A stretch of 64,000 bases of DNA from positions 496,001-560,000 of the forward strand of contig JAWKUN010000004.1 in NCBI GenBank assembly GCA_041398565.1, read 5' to 3'. The translations under genes were made by a program, and so were the position numbers. The DNA comes from DATGPD01 sp041398565. Its GTDB lineage: Bacteria > Planctomycetota > UBA1135 > UBA2386. Shown piece by piece: positions 41,605 through 51,190 of the stretch. Every line of letters begins with the position of its first letter. The stretch's first letter is position 1. The notes under the pieces are model-generated. The model saw nothing but the letters and a program-made list of their open reading frames with translations, was not told where the DNA came from and did not search any database.

Positions 41605-44600
41605 TCAGTCCCCAGCCGCGCGGGTCCGGATGCGCAGCCGCACCTGGCCCTGTGCGCTGGGTGGCGACGCGCACTCGGCCTTGGGACGGCGCACTTCGAT
41701 GCGCGCGGCGAACTCCTCGCCCCAAGCCGCGAGCAGCGCGGCCCGCACGGCGGCCAGACGCGTCTCGCCCAGCGCGCGGCAGGCGGCGCGCGTGCGCGCC
41801 TCGGCGCGACGGTCGGCGCCCGGGCGCAGGAGGTCGAGCACGTTGCCCAGCGCGGTGTCGGTGGTCTTGATCTCGACGTCGAGCGCGCGCAGGCGCTCGA
41901 CCGTGGAAGCGGACTCCTCCCCGGTCAACACCTGGGCGCGCGCCTGGGCCGCCAAGAGATCGTGCTCGCGGCGTAGTCGGTCCAAGCGACGGCGCAGGCC
42001 TGCGCCAAGGGCCAGCGCGTCGCCGTCCGCCGGATTGGCGAACGCGGCCGCACGCGGCACGTCGTCGCTGCCGAGTTCGTGCTCGAGGACGACGGCGCCG
42101 CTGTCGACCACCGCCAGCTGCGCCTTGGCTTGGTCGATGGCTTGCGCCGCCGTCGGCGGCAGCTCGACGTCGCCGGCGGCGAACTCGACGCGCGCTGGCT
42201 CCACCGGCTCGGCCTCGCCCCCACCCAGGCCGACCAGGCCCGTGAGCGTGCTGGTCGCGCGCAACGGCGCCGCGGCCAACGCGCTGGCGATCAGCTTGCC
42301 CAGGGCAGTGGTCGCCGACAGCGCCAGCGACCCTGCCGACAGGCCGCCCGCATCGAGCCGGAACGACAGCGGCAAGCGATGCTCGTCGTCGGCGTTCTTC
42401 AAAGCGAACAGGACCGCGTCGAGCGGCGCCGGCAGCTTGAGGTAGGTCGAGATCGGACCGCCCGCCGGCTCGCTGACCGACAGGTTGGAGAAGTTGACCT
42501 GGCTCTGCACCCCCGCGGCGCCGCCGGGATCGAAGCGGACCCGCACGCTGGAGTCGAGCACCCCGTCGCCGATCGTCACCCCGGCGCCGCTGGCGAGCCC
42601 GGCCAGCGCAGGCAGCTCCAGGGCGCCCACGTCGAGGCGCGTCCACCCCTGCAGCTGTGGGCCGAGCGACAGGCGGCCGGACAGCGCGATCTCATCGAAG
42701 ACCGGCCGCTCCTCGGTCACGAAGTCGTCGCCCTCGCCGGCCACGGCACGCGCCATCGCACCGAGCACCCCGCTGAGGACCGAGCTGCTCTTGTCGCGCT
42801 CGCGCAGCTCCACCTTGCCGCCCTGGACGCTGGCCTGGAACGTGATCGGCACCGGCTCGCGCAGCGCGCGGGTGGTGAAGCCCTTCACCTCGACGTCGAG
42901 TCCGACCAGCGGGACCGCGACCGGCGGCGTCGTGGTCGCATCGACGAAGGCGAAATCGATGCCGCTCACCGCCACGGTGTCGATGCGGATGTCGCCGCCG
43001 GGCGAGGGTGTCGCGGGCGCTGCAGCGGGCGCCGCCGCCGGCTCCGGGCGAGGCTCCGGATTCTCGGGCGGCGCGCTCGCGCCATCGGCAGGAGGTGCCG
43101 GACGCAGTATGAGCCCCACCACCCGGGTGCCCTCGGCGGTGCGTTGGACCTGCCCGCGCAGCTGCTCCACTTCGATGGCCTTCACGTGCACCCCGCCGCT
43201 CGCCGGCAGGATCCTCTGCACGTCGACGCGCACGGCGTCGACGCCGGCCAGCACGCTGCCCTCGGCGTCGCGCGCCGCGACCTCGGTGAGCTCGACCTCG
43301 GCGCCGAAGCCGTCGTTGGGGTCGAAGGCCGACAGGCCCCCGGTCGGCAAGCGCAGCGTCACCCCCAGCTTGGCGCCGAGCGATGCGAGGGTCGACGAAG
43401 CCGGATCGATGCGATCGGCCAGCCCCGGCAGCGCAGCCGCCAGTCCGGCAGGGCGCACGCCTCGCGCCGCCACCTGCACCTCGACGCGAGGCTCGCGGAC
43501 CGCCGGCGCGTACGTGAGGTCGACCGCGATGCCATCCGCGAGCGGCTCGACGCCGAGGTCGGCGTGCAGCGCGACCGGGGGCAGATCGTCGGCGTCCGCT
43601 GCCAACAGAGTGAAGGGCTCGGGATGCTGCAGGCGCAGGCTGAGGTCGATCGGTTGCGCTCCGGCGCGCGTCGCGTCGCGCCAGCGCAGCCGCTCGACCT
43701 GGAGGTCGACGCCACCGACGGTGACGGTCGGCGCACCGGCGCGACGGGGCGCCTCGCCCGCCTGCGCCGGCGTCACGGGGCGTGGCGGCGGCGCCGGCCC
43801 TTCCGGCGGCGGTGACACCAACGTGATGCCCGCGATCCGGATGCCCGCCGGGGTCTGCTCCAGCTCGGCCTCGACACCCTGGACGGCGAGAGCGTCGATG
43901 TCGAACACGCGCCCGGCGGGGTCGAGGCGGCGCGCACGCAAGCTCAGGTCGCGCAGCCCGACCGACGTGGCGCCGCTCCCGTCGCCGACGCGCAGCTCGG
44001 GCACCGACACCTCGAGCCGCTGGCCGCCCTCGGGCGCCGGTCCGAGCGACAGGCGGGCCGCGACGTCGAGAGCACGCGTCCCTTCGCCGACCTGCACCGT
44101 CGGCGGCAAGTAAGCCTGCGCGCGTTCGAGATGCTGCGTCTGGCCGCGCAGGTTCATCTGCACGGACACCGCCTCGCCGTCTTGGGCGAACGAGCCGTCG
44201 ACCGCCAGCGAGCCGGCCCATGGCTCGACCGCAGCTTGCACGGTGAAGGTCGCGGGCTCGCCGGCGCGGCCCAGACCCTCGAGGCTCGCATCGAGTTGCA
44301 GGGTCGCCGACGTCGCCGGGGTCAGAGCGTCGTCGCGCCACTGCACCTCGGCGCCGCGCAGCCGCAGCGGGCCGATGGCCATCGGCTCTGCGGCTGGCAA
44401 CGGCTTCGCCTCGGGGCGATTCGCCGGCGTCGGGGCGGCTGCGGCGACCGGAGCCGGCGAGGGTGCGCGCAGCCGGAAGCCCAGCGCGACCAGATCGCCC
44501 GACGCCGTGCGCTCGAGGGCGAGCCGCGGCGCCTCGACCTCCACCGCCCCGATCCGCGTGACGCCGGCCGCGAACGTCGATGGTTGCACGCGCAAGCCCG

Positions 44601-46872
44601 GCAGCCGGAACCAGGACGTTCCATCCGCGACCCATTCGACGTCGCGCACCTCGCCGGACATGGTGAGACCGTCGGGCACGGCGACCAGGCGGCCGGTCAC
44701 CTGCGCCCGCATCGTGGCCGCCGCGAACCTCGGTTCGAGGCCGACGCGGGCGAGGTACGGCTGCAGCGAGTTCGGCCGCAATCCGTCACCCCGCAGGTCG
44801 ACCTGCAGCTGCGCCACCTCGCCCTCGGGCGTGCAGGAGGCGGTGAGAACCACGGCGTCGGCGAGCGCCGCGGCCGACGCTTCGAGCTGCAGGTGCCGCA
44901 GCTCCGGTGGACCCTCCGACAGGCTCAGGCCCTCCAACTCGGCGCCCACGCGATCGATGCGCAGGACGGTCGGTTCGGTCGGCTCGGCGCCCGGCCCCGG
45001 CGGTGCGGCGTCGGCGAAGGTGAACGGACCACCTTGCCAGGACAACGCGGCGAGCGAGAACGAGGCGGCGGTGCCCGGGGCTGCCGCTCGGCTCGGCGGC
45101 GAAGGCGGCGTCGGGGCCGAGGCCTCGACACTCCCCACCTGCCGCAGTCCGAGCCAGGTCAGCGCGCCGCCGGCGTCGCGCTCGACGTAGGCCCGCGTGC
45201 CGGCGAGCTCGACGCGCTCGACGGTGGTCGCCGTTCCGTGCTGGCGCAAGCCGCCGACCTGCACGCGGTCGACGGCCGCCCACTCGCGTTCGCCATCCAC
45301 CAGAGCCAGACCGACGAGCGCGATCGAAGGCACGTCCAACCCATCGGTCGCAGGCGTCACCGTGGCCTCCAAATCGAAGCGCAGCTCGCCGTCGCGCAGG
45401 TCCGGTGCGAGGCCCGCGGCGGCCAGGTAGGGGCGCACCGCCGCGAGGGTCACGCCCTCGGCCCGCACCTTCGCCTGTGCTCGCCCGGTATCCGGCATCC
45501 ACGTGCCGTCGACGGCCAACGTGCGCACCGCATCGTCGGCCACGAGCGTCGCGGCGAGGCGGACCGGCGTCTGGCCGGTGCCGCGGCCCCAAGCGAGGTT
45601 CTCGACGCGCAGCTCCGGCACCCGCAGCGTCGGCTGCGCCGCGGGCACCATGGCTTCGTCGTCCCACGCGAGCGTCAGCTCCTGCAGGCGCAGGGTGCGG
45701 ACGGCTACGGCCATCCCCGCGGCCGAAGAGGTTTCCCCTACCGACGAACCTGCCGACGTCGGCGCCGAGGACGCTGCCTCCACCGCCTTCGGTGCCGCGT
45801 CGGCAGGAGACGACGCCGCACCGGTCAGATCGAAGAGCGGCAGGCGCAGCGCCCCGGCGGAGGAGCGGCCAGCGGCGAGGCGAACGCCCTGCACGACGGC
45901 TTCTCCGAGACGCAGTGTCGCCGTGTCGACGTGCTCGATCGGCACGCGCACCGCGTCGACCGCCGCTTCCTCGCGCCCATCGGCGACCACCTTGGCGCGC
46001 GCCTCGAGCGTGCCGCTCGCCCCGACGGGATCATCCACACGCGGTGCCAGTTCTGCCCGGATCGACACCTCGGCGTCGCCGCGCTCGGCGTGCGGCTCGA
46101 GGCCGAGCTCGGCCAGGTACGGCGCCGCAGCTCGGCGCAGTCCCAGCAGATCCAGATCGGCCGCGAGATCCAGCGTGCGCACGCCGCTGCGCGCGCGCGC
46201 CCGCAGGCGGAGCGCGTCGACCAGGTCGCTCGCCGACAGGTCGACCTCGAGGCGCGCCGGCCGGCTGTCGTGCCCGACGTCTTGTACGGTCGCCGCCAGG
46301 GCCACCTCGGTGACGATGGCAGGTTGCACGAACTCGTCGCGCAGGGACACGCGCACGCCGCCGAGGTGCGCCGACGCGATCGCCACGGGCGAGGAGAGAT
46401 CGACGGGTCCGGGCGCGGCCGGAGCCGGCTCGGGCACCGGTGCCGCTGGGACCGCGGGGTTCGGCGCTGCCGCCGGTTGTTTCGGCCACTGCCAGCGTCC
46501 GTCGGCGCCGCGCACCAGCGTCGCCCGCAAGCCGTCCACGGCCAGGGCATGCACGCTCACCCGGCCGAACAGAAGCGCCGACACGTCGAGGTCGGCGCGC
46601 GCGAACGCCAAGGTCATGAGCGGCGTCGACGGGTCCGCGACGTCCGCCACCCGCAGCCCACGCAGCTCGATCGAGCCGCCGAGCAAAGACAGGGCCGACC
46701 CGTCGAGCTGGGTGGTCAGCTGGAAGCCGCGCGCCACGCGATCGAGGATCCAGGGCAGACACAGACCGAGCAGGAGCCGCAGCAGCACCGCCACGCCGAG
46801 CAGCCACAGGAGCCAGCGCAACCAGCGCCGGCGTCGTCTCGGTGCAGCGGCAACGGGCGCGGCTCCGGTCAC
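41605..46872 (-). CDS. Giant AsmA/DUF748-like envelope protein
   Basis: 1755 residues from GTG at 46872, which overlaps the upstream stop as GTGA and has GGAGAAGGGG just upstream. An N-terminal membrane helix (about 17-40, RWLRWLLWLLGVAVLLRLLL) is followed by about 1,500 residues of beta-rich repeats, each with pattern LRVxELRVE..W and a VEGVRLA-like strand, interrupted by Pro/Ala-rich linkers. This is the layout of AsmA, TamB and DUF748 proteins: an inner-membrane anchor with a long hydrophobic beta groove across the periplasm, thought to carry lipids to the outer membrane. A C-terminal helical region with heptads (LRRRLDRLRREHDLLAAQA) ends the protein. Role in lipid transport is inferred from the family, not shown. 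Confidence 0.88.
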   Translation of the reverse strand: MTGAAPVAAAPRRRRRWLRWLLWLLGVAVLLRLLLGLCLPWILDRVARGFQLTTQLDGSALSLLGGSIELRGLRVADVADPSTPLMTLAFARADLDVSALLFGRVSVHALAVDGLRATLVRGADGRWQWPKQPAAAPNPAVPAAPVPEPAPAAPGPVDLSSPVAIASAHLGGVRVSLRDEFVQPAIVTEVALAATVQDVGHDSRPARLEVDLSASDLVDALRLRARARSGVRTLDLAADLDLLGLRRAAAPYLAELGLEPHAERGDAEVSIRAELAPRVDDPVGASGTLEARAKVVADGREEAAVDAVRVPIEHVDTATLRLGEAVVQGVRLAAGRSSAGALRLPLFDLTGAASSPADAAPKAVEAASSAPTSAGSSVGETSSAAGMAVAVRTLRLQELTLAWDDEAMVPAAQPTLRVPELRVENLAWGRGTGQTPVRLAATLVADDAVRTLAVDGTWMPDTGRAQAKVRAEGVTLAAVRPYLAAAGLAPDLRDGELRFDLEATVTPATDGLDVPSIALVGLALVDGEREWAAVDRVQVGGLRQHGTATTVERVELAGTRAYVERDAGGALTWLGLRQVGSVEASAPTPPSPPSRAAAPGTAASFSLAALSWQGGPFTFADAAPPGPGAEPTEPTVLRIDRVGAELEGLSLSEGPPELRHLQLEASAAALADAVVLTASCTPEGEVAQLQVDLRGDGLRPNSLQPYLARVGLEPRFAAATMRAQVTGRLVAVPDGLTMSGEVRDVEWVADGTSWFRLPGLRVQPSTFAAGVTRIGAVEVEAPRLALERTASGDLVALGFRLRAPSPAPVAAAAPTPANRPEAKPLPAAEPMAIGPLRLRGAEVQWRDDALTPATSATLQLDASLEGLGRAGEPATFTVQAAVEPWAGSLAVDGSFAQDGEAVSVQMNLRGQTQHLERAQAYLPPTVQVGEGTRALDVAARLSLGPAPEGGQRLEVSVPELRVGDGSGATSVGLRDLSLRARRLDPAGRVFDIDALAVQGVEAELEQTPAGIRIAGITLVSPPPEGPAPPPRPVTPAQAGEAPRRAGAPTVTVGGVDLQVERLRWRDATRAGAQPIDLSLRLQHPEPFTLLAADADDLPPVALHADLGVEPLADGIAVDLTYAPAVREPRVEVQVAARGVRPAGLAAALPGLADRIDPASSTLASLGAKLGVTLRLPTGGLSAFDPNDGFGAEVELTEVAARDAEGSVLAGVDAVRVDVQRILPASGGVHVKAIEVEQLRGQVQRTAEGTRVVGLILRPAPPADGASAPPENPEPRPEPAAAPAAAPATPSPGGDIRIDTVAVSGIDFAFVDATTTPPVAVPLVGLDVEVKGFTTRALREPVPITFQASVQGGKVELRERDKSSSVLSGVLGAMARAVAGEGDDFVTEERPVFDEIALSGRLSLGPQLQGWTRLDVGALELPALAGLASGAGVTIGDGVLDSSVRVRFDPGGAAGVQSQVNFSNLSVSEPAGGPISTYLKLPAPLDAVLFALKNADDEHRLPLSFRLDAGGLSAGSLALSATTALGKLIASALAAAPLRATSTLTGLVGLGGGEAEPVEPARVEFAAGDVELPPTAAQAIDQAKAQLAVVDSGAVVLEHELGSDDVPRAAAFANPADGDALALGAGLRRRLDRLRREHDLLAAQARAQVLTGEESASTVERLRALDVEIKTTDTALGNVLDLLRPGADRRAEARTRAACRALGETRLAAVRAALLAAWGEEFAARIEVRRPKAECASPPSAQGQVRLRIRTRAAGD

Positions 46873-48248
46873 GACCCCTTCTCCGACGACCGCTGCTCGG
46901 CCGACCGCTGCTCCGACGACCTTTGTTCCAGCGCGGCGAGGGCCGCACGACGCGACGCCTTGCTGGCCATCGGGTCGTAGCCGTCGACGGCGACGTGCCG
47001 CGCCGTGAGCCAGGCGAACGCGCGCACCCGCGTCGCGGGATGCGAGTCTGCCAGCAGTGCGAGGTGCTCCTCGCGCAACCACGCCGCGAAGGCGTCGCGC
47101 CCGACCCCGCGCGCCAGCACCGCCAGCAAGCTGCTCGGCGCACGCACGGTCTCACCCAGGTAGAGCTGTGCCACGCTGTCGATCTCGGGGGGCAGCGGCT
47201 CGTTCTGCGCGCGCTTGGCGAGCGCCGCCACCGCCGCACTTTCGAGCCGCCAGCCCATGGGTGTCGCGTCCGCGTCGCCCACCGGCGCCGCGGACGTGGC
47301 CACCTCCGCCAACAGCGGGTCGTCGCCGACCAGCGCCAGGTCAGCCACCAACGGCACCGCGTGCTGCTCCGCCAGCAGCACCAGCGTCCGCCGGCGCGTC
47401 CAAGAGTGCGCGAGCGCCTGGCGCAGGACCGCCAGCGTGCGCGACGCCGCGTCGTCTTGATGTGGACCGGCCGGGGATGCCCACGACGCACCCTCGCTCG
47501 CCGCGCGCCTCAGGCCCTCGGACGCGGCACCCAGCACCTGCGCTTGCCACAACAGGGTCGGTCCGGGCAACGCGGCATCGACGCACACGAAGGCGGCCCC
47601 GGGTGCCAGAGGATCGTCGAAGACCACGAGCGGCGAGGGCGCGGCGTCGGCGTCGGTGCCCGTCGGCGCGGGCATGCCGGACTTTCCGTCGCGCGGCATC
47701 ACCAGCAGCGGTCGCACGGTGCCGCTCGCGTCACGCTCGAGCGCCAGGCGGATCGTGCTCGACACTCCGGCCGTCACCTCGAACACCGCCGTGGTGCCGC
47801 GCCACAGCGCCGCGTCTCGGATCGCCGCCGACAAGCTCGACGCGCCGCCTTCACCGACGGCTGCGAGCACGCGCGACGCCGTCTCGGCGACGGCGACCCG
47901 TGGGTCCGCCCGCGTGCCGGTTCCGACCGCGAACGGCTGCGCGTCGGTCGGCGTCACCATGCTGCGCGCGCGGGTCGCGGCGGGCGCGAGCCCGTCGGGA
48001 CACTCCGCCAGCCACGTCCAGGTCACCCGCACGGCGACCGCCTCGCCGGTCGGCTCCGGCGAACCGGACTCGGTGAGCTGCGCATTCGGGAGCTGCGGAT
48101 TCGGAGGATGGGGACCGGTCAGCATCGACCCCGACCGCAGTTGCACCGCGGCCGTCACCGCCGGCGGCGCGAACGAAGCGAGCGGCGGCGCGCTGCAGGC
48201 GGCCAACCCCAGCAGGGCGAGCCCGGTCGCGGCACGGCGCTCATTCAC
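46869..48248 (-). CDS. Lipoprotein of unknown function
   Basis: 459 residues from GTG at 48248, giving lipoprotein signal MNERRAATGLALLGLAAC with lipobox LAAC. The middle contains Ser/Thr-rich strands and an alpha/beta segment, including VVFDDPLAPGAAFVCVDAAL; the last 150 residues are helical with LLAVLARGVGRDAFAAWLRE and end in a duplicated EQRSS/EQRSA tail. No domain recognised. The gene overlaps the upstream gene by 8 bp and the downstream AsmA-like gene by GTGA, so its product is probably needed with them in the envelope. A 15-bp direct duplication lies in its coding sequence at 48075-48104. Confidence 0.78.
   Translation of the reverse strand: MNERRAATGLALLGLAACSAPPLASFAPPAVTAAVQLRSGSMLTGPHPPNPQLPNAQLTESGSPEPTGEAVAVRVTWTWLAECPDGLAPAATRARSMVTPTDAQPFAVGTGTRADPRVAVAETASRVLAAVGEGGASSLSAAIRDAALWRGTTAVFEVTAGVSSTIRLALERDASGTVRPLLVMPRDGKSGMPAPTGTDADAAPSPLVVFDDPLAPGAAFVCVDAALPGPTLLWQAQVLGAASEGLRRAASEGASWASPAGPHQDDAASRTLAVLRQALAHSWTRRRTLVLLAEQHAVPLVADLALVGDDPLLAEVATSAAPVGDADATPMGWRLESAAVAALAKRAQNEPLPPEIDSVAQLYLGETVRAPSSLLAVLARGVGRDAFAAWLREEHLALLADSHPATRVRAFAWLTARHVAVDGYDPMASKASRRAALAALEQRSSEQRSAEQRSSEKGS
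46881..46925. repeat. Three 15-bp coding repeats at the lipoprotein C-terminus
   Basis: Units CTCCGACGACCGCTG (46881-46895), a three-mismatch copy (46896-46910) and a two-mismatch copy (46911-46925) encode the repeated EQRSS/EQRSA/EQRSS tail. The 15-bp period keeps the reading frame, so expansion would lengthen the tail without shifting it. Next to it is the GTGA overlap with the AsmA-like gene. Confidence 0.8.
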
Positions 48249-49419
48249 GACGAAGCAGTTCTTGCTCGACGTCGGCCTGAGTGACGCGGTCCCGTTCCAA
48301 CAGCACGAGCAGACCGCCGAGCAGCGACCACATCGTCAAGTGGATCCGGTAGAGGATCGAGAGGGCGACGCCGCGCGTGTACATCACCTGCCCGGCATCC
48401 GCCGCGGCGACGAAGCCGGCACCGTAGGTTCGGAACAGGTGACCGAACATGGCTTCGCCGACGCCCCAACCGTTGGGGCCGAGTGGCACGGCCGAGACGA
48501 TGTTGATGATCGGCACCAACACGAAGTACTCGAAGGTCGGCATGCCGAGCGACATCGCCCGGCCGATGAGCGCCACCGACAACACGCTGAGCACGTGGCT
48601 GGCCATACCCACCACCATCCACGCGGCGATGCCGAAGGTGTGGCCGCGGTAGAAGTAGATCGCCTGGTCGACCTTCTTCAGCAGGCCCGACAGCGGCAGC
48701 CGGCGCACGATCGCCTCCAGCCCGACTGCCCGGCGGATGCGGCGGCTGAAGGCCACGCAGCCGATCAGCATCACGCCGAGAAGCACGGCCCAGATGCCGA
48801 GCGCGAGGTCACCGAAGCGGTCGAGGGCGAAGAGCACCACCACCGCCGCCAACAGCGCCAACGATCCGAGGCCGAGGATGCGGTCGACGAGCACCGACAC
48901 GCCGGCAGCCACGCGGTTGCCGTTCTTGCAGTGCTTGACGATGTAGACCGCCTTGACGACGTCGCCTCCCGTCTGCCCCGGCACGAAGTTGTTGAAGAAG
49001 ATGCCGATCCAGGTGAACCGCCAGGCCTCGAACGGAGTGACGTCGAGATGGTTGACGCGCAGCAGCCACCACCAGCGGATGGCGGCGAACGAGGCGCTGA
49101 CGAAGTAGCACAGCGCACCCAGCGCGAAGAGCCACCAGTCGATGTTGCGGACGTAGGTGAGGAAGCCCGGCGTGACCTCCACGCGGCTGCCGTCCGCCTG
49201 CGCACCGGGTCGGATCTCCTCGGCGACCGAGCCGTCGTCGGGCTCGAAGCGCACCACCGACTCGTCCCATGCACCGACGATCCGGCCCACCTTGGTGTCG
49301 GCGGCCTCCCCCCGGTGCACCGTGCGCATGTCGTGCCAGGCGACCTTGGCGAGGACCAGCCAGAGCAGCCCCGCCACGCAGAGGAACTTGGCCAGGTTGA
49401 TCCAGGTGCCGCGCTTCAC
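48241..49419 (-). CDS. LPG-synthase/flippase-like polytopic membrane protein (UPF0104-type)
   Basis: 392 residues from GTG at 49419, overlapping the DUF366 stop as GTGA. Eight or so membrane helices, with the conserved family motifs FFNNFVPGQTGGDVVKA (the family PGxxGGD) and PLGPNGWGVGEAMFG (PxGxGxxE). These are the transmembrane half of lysylphosphatidylglycerol synthase (MprF) and related AglD/UPF0104 proteins; the cytosolic aminoacyl-transferase domain is absent. Such stand-alone domains are proposed flippases or glycolipid transporters. The N-terminal 100 residues include an unusual soluble insert after the first helix (WHDMRTVHRGEAADTKVGRI and onward). Sits between two lipoprotein/soluble genes in a tightly coupled set. 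Confidence 0.88.
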   Translation of the reverse strand: MKRGTWINLAKFLCVAGLLWLVLAKVAWHDMRTVHRGEAADTKVGRIVGAWDESVVRFEPDDGSVAEEIRPGAQADGSRVEVTPGFLTYVRNIDWWLFALGALCYFVSASFAAIRWWWLLRVNHLDVTPFEAWRFTWIGIFFNNFVPGQTGGDVVKAVYIVKHCKNGNRVAAGVSVLVDRILGLGSLALLAAVVVLFALDRFGDLALGIWAVLLGVMLIGCVAFSRRIRRAVGLEAIVRRLPLSGLLKKVDQAIYFYRGHTFGIAAWMVVGMASHVLSVLSVALIGRAMSLGMPTFEYFVLVPIINIVSAVPLGPNGWGVGEAMFGHLFRTYGAGFVAAADAGQVMYTRGVALSILYRIHLTMWSLLGGLLVLLERDRVTQADVEQELLRRE

Positions 49420-49988
49420 GGGGCCAGCCTCACCCGCACCTTGCAGCGGGCGCGCCCGACCGAAGCCTCTTCGTCGGCGGTGGCGCGCAGCACAGCGCGC
49501 GCCACCCGCCCAGGCGTCAGCTCGAGGTCGGTCAAGCTCGCCGTGCGCACCGGTGTGCCGGCATTGCGCACGTTCAGCCCCAGGTGGATCAACGTCGACA
49601 CCACGCTGCGCGTCGCCACCGAGATCGACAGCTTGCCGCCGGCGAGGAACAGGTCGTCGCCGACCCGACGCAGGCGGGGCGCGTGAGCCGGCGCCAGTCC
49701 GACCAGCACGGCCAGGGTGCGCGCTGCCAAGAGCCGCTGGCGAAGCGTGGCGCGGTCGAGGTCGCCGTCGTCGAAGCGCTCCCACACGAAGTGCAACATG
49801 TCGTCGGCCGCGATCGTGGCGCCGGCCAGGCGATCCTCGAGGTCGGCGACCTCGGCGAAAGGCAGGGCGCACGCGCCGCGGAACGCCACCATGGAATCAC
49901 CGACCAGGCCGGTCTTCTCGAGGATCCAGTGCGGCCGCAGTTGCGTGCCGTCGTAGCCGATCCGTTGCGTCAACCACTGCACGTTCAC
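49416..49988 (-). CDS. DUF366-family protein
   Basis: 190 residues from GTG at 49988, overlapping the upstream stop as GTGA. The family hallmarks are in order: IGYDGTQLRPHWI at the start, GDSMVAFRGACALPF, DLEDRLAGATIAADDMLHFV (ED and MxHF), RLRRVGDDLFLAGGKLSISVAT and VSTLIHLGLNVRNAGTP. DUF366 is a small, broadly distributed family of unknown function. The strict conservation of GDS, ED, DD and KLS suggests an enzyme. No signal peptide, so cytoplasmic. The gene is coupled to a flippase-like membrane protein downstream and to a HEAT lipoprotein upstream. Confidence 0.9.
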   Translation of the reverse strand: MNVQWLTQRIGYDGTQLRPHWILEKTGLVGDSMVAFRGACALPFAEVADLEDRLAGATIAADDMLHFVWERFDDGDLDRATLRQRLLAARTLAVLVGLAPAHAPRLRRVGDDLFLAGGKLSISVATRSVVSTLIHLGLNVRNAGTPVRTASLTDLELTPGRVARAVLRATADEEASVGRARCKVRVRLAP

Positions 49989-51172
49989 GGCTGGGCTCCG
50001 CGGCGGACGACGTAGTCGGCCCACCACGCGTCGGCCCACGCGCGGTCGAACGACACCGGTCGGTGCAACGTGCAGGCCAGCGCTTCGAGGGCGGCGACGG
50101 AGAGCGCGCGGTCGACGCTCGGATCCGAGATCACGTCGTAGAGGAACTCGACCGGCGCCGGGCCGCCGGGCTCACCGCGCAGCGCGTCCTCCAGGGGAAG
50201 CTGACCGCACAGGCGGACCAAGGTCAGGCGAACGCCACGGTCGAGTTCGCTGCGGCCGACCACGGCGCGCCCGTCGGCCTGCGGCGTGGCCACCGAGCGC
50301 AGGATGCGCGCCGGGGCGCGGTTGCCACCCAATCCACAACAGGCGCGCACCGCCGCGTCGCGAACCGCGGGCGAGCGTGGCTCGAACAAGGCGCGGCGCA
50401 GGGAATCGGCGGCCGTGCGCCGCAGCGCCACGTCGAGCGCGGCGCCGGCGCTCTGGCGCAGCGCACCGTCGTCGGCCCGATGCGCCAGGTAGTTGAGGAG
50501 CAACACCTGCGCCCGCCGGTCGCGCGGCGCCGGCACCGTCAGCTCCTGGCCGCGCTGCATGGCGTCGATGCAGCCGAGACGCAACGTCTCGGGCAGGCGA
50601 CGCCCGGCGGCGATCTCGGCGGCGCAGACCCGCAGCGTCTCGATATGCGGCTGCCAGGCAGCCACGGTGGCGTCGTCGGACTGGTCGGTCACCACCGCCA
50701 GCTCGACGGCGAGCGGATCCAGCACCAGCGAAGCCGCCAGGATGCGCAGCCCGTGCAGTGCCGTGATCTGGTTGAGAGGATGCGGGTCGCCATCCAGCAC
50801 CCAGCTCAGCCGCGCCACCGCCAGCGCGGTTCGGTGCAGGTCGCCGACCGCGCTCTCGGCGAAACAGCGCAAGCGCTCGCGCGCGAAGCCCGAAGGGTTG
50901 CTGACCTTGCTCGAACTGGGCTCGATGCCGAGCAGACCCGACAACGCCACGTCGAGGCCGCTGCCCTCGAGCACGCGCAATGGCAGCGGCATGCGCTCGG
51001 CGTCCTCGGAGTACTGCACGACGTCCGGCTCGGCCTGCGCCGGACGCCAACCGGCCACCGAGTCGAACTCGGCCACCGCCGTGGTGAAGCCGGGGCAGCC
51101 GCAGCTCGCCACCCAGACGGTGAGCCCGACTGCGCCCGCGACGCGCACACACGATCCGGCGTTGACGACCAT
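49985..51172 (-). CDS. Exported HEAT-like protein, probable lipoprotein
   Basis: 395 residues from ATG at 51172, with N-terminal signal containing VGLTVWVASCG, consistent with a lipobox. The remainder is helical with HEAT-type repeats (DAAVRACCGLGGNRAPARIL; LRRALFEPRSPAV). Several Cys pairs (CGCPGF near the signal; ACCG in the body) may form disulfides in the periplasm. Its stop overlaps the DUF366 gene as GTGA, and the galE gene ends 18 bp before its start, continuing the series. No enzyme motif; scaffold or adaptor role likely. Confidence 0.75.
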   Translation of the reverse strand: MVVNAGSCVRVAGAVGLTVWVASCGCPGFTTAVAEFDSVAGWRPAQAEPDVVQYSEDAERMPLPLRVLEGSGLDVALSGLLGIEPSSSKVSNPSGFARERLRCFAESAVGDLHRTALAVARLSWVLDGDPHPLNQITALHGLRILAASLVLDPLAVELAVVTDQSDDATVAAWQPHIETLRVCAAEIAAGRRLPETLRLGCIDAMQRGQELTVPAPRDRRAQVLLLNYLAHRADDGALRQSAGAALDVALRRTAADSLRRALFEPRSPAVRDAAVRACCGLGGNRAPARILRSVATPQADGRAVVGRSELDRGVRLTLVRLCGQLPLEDALRGEPGGPAPVEFLYDVISDPSVDRALSVAALEALACTLHRPVSFDRAWADAWWADYVVRRGAQP

Positions 51173-51190
51173 TGCCCCTAGTCCATGCCC

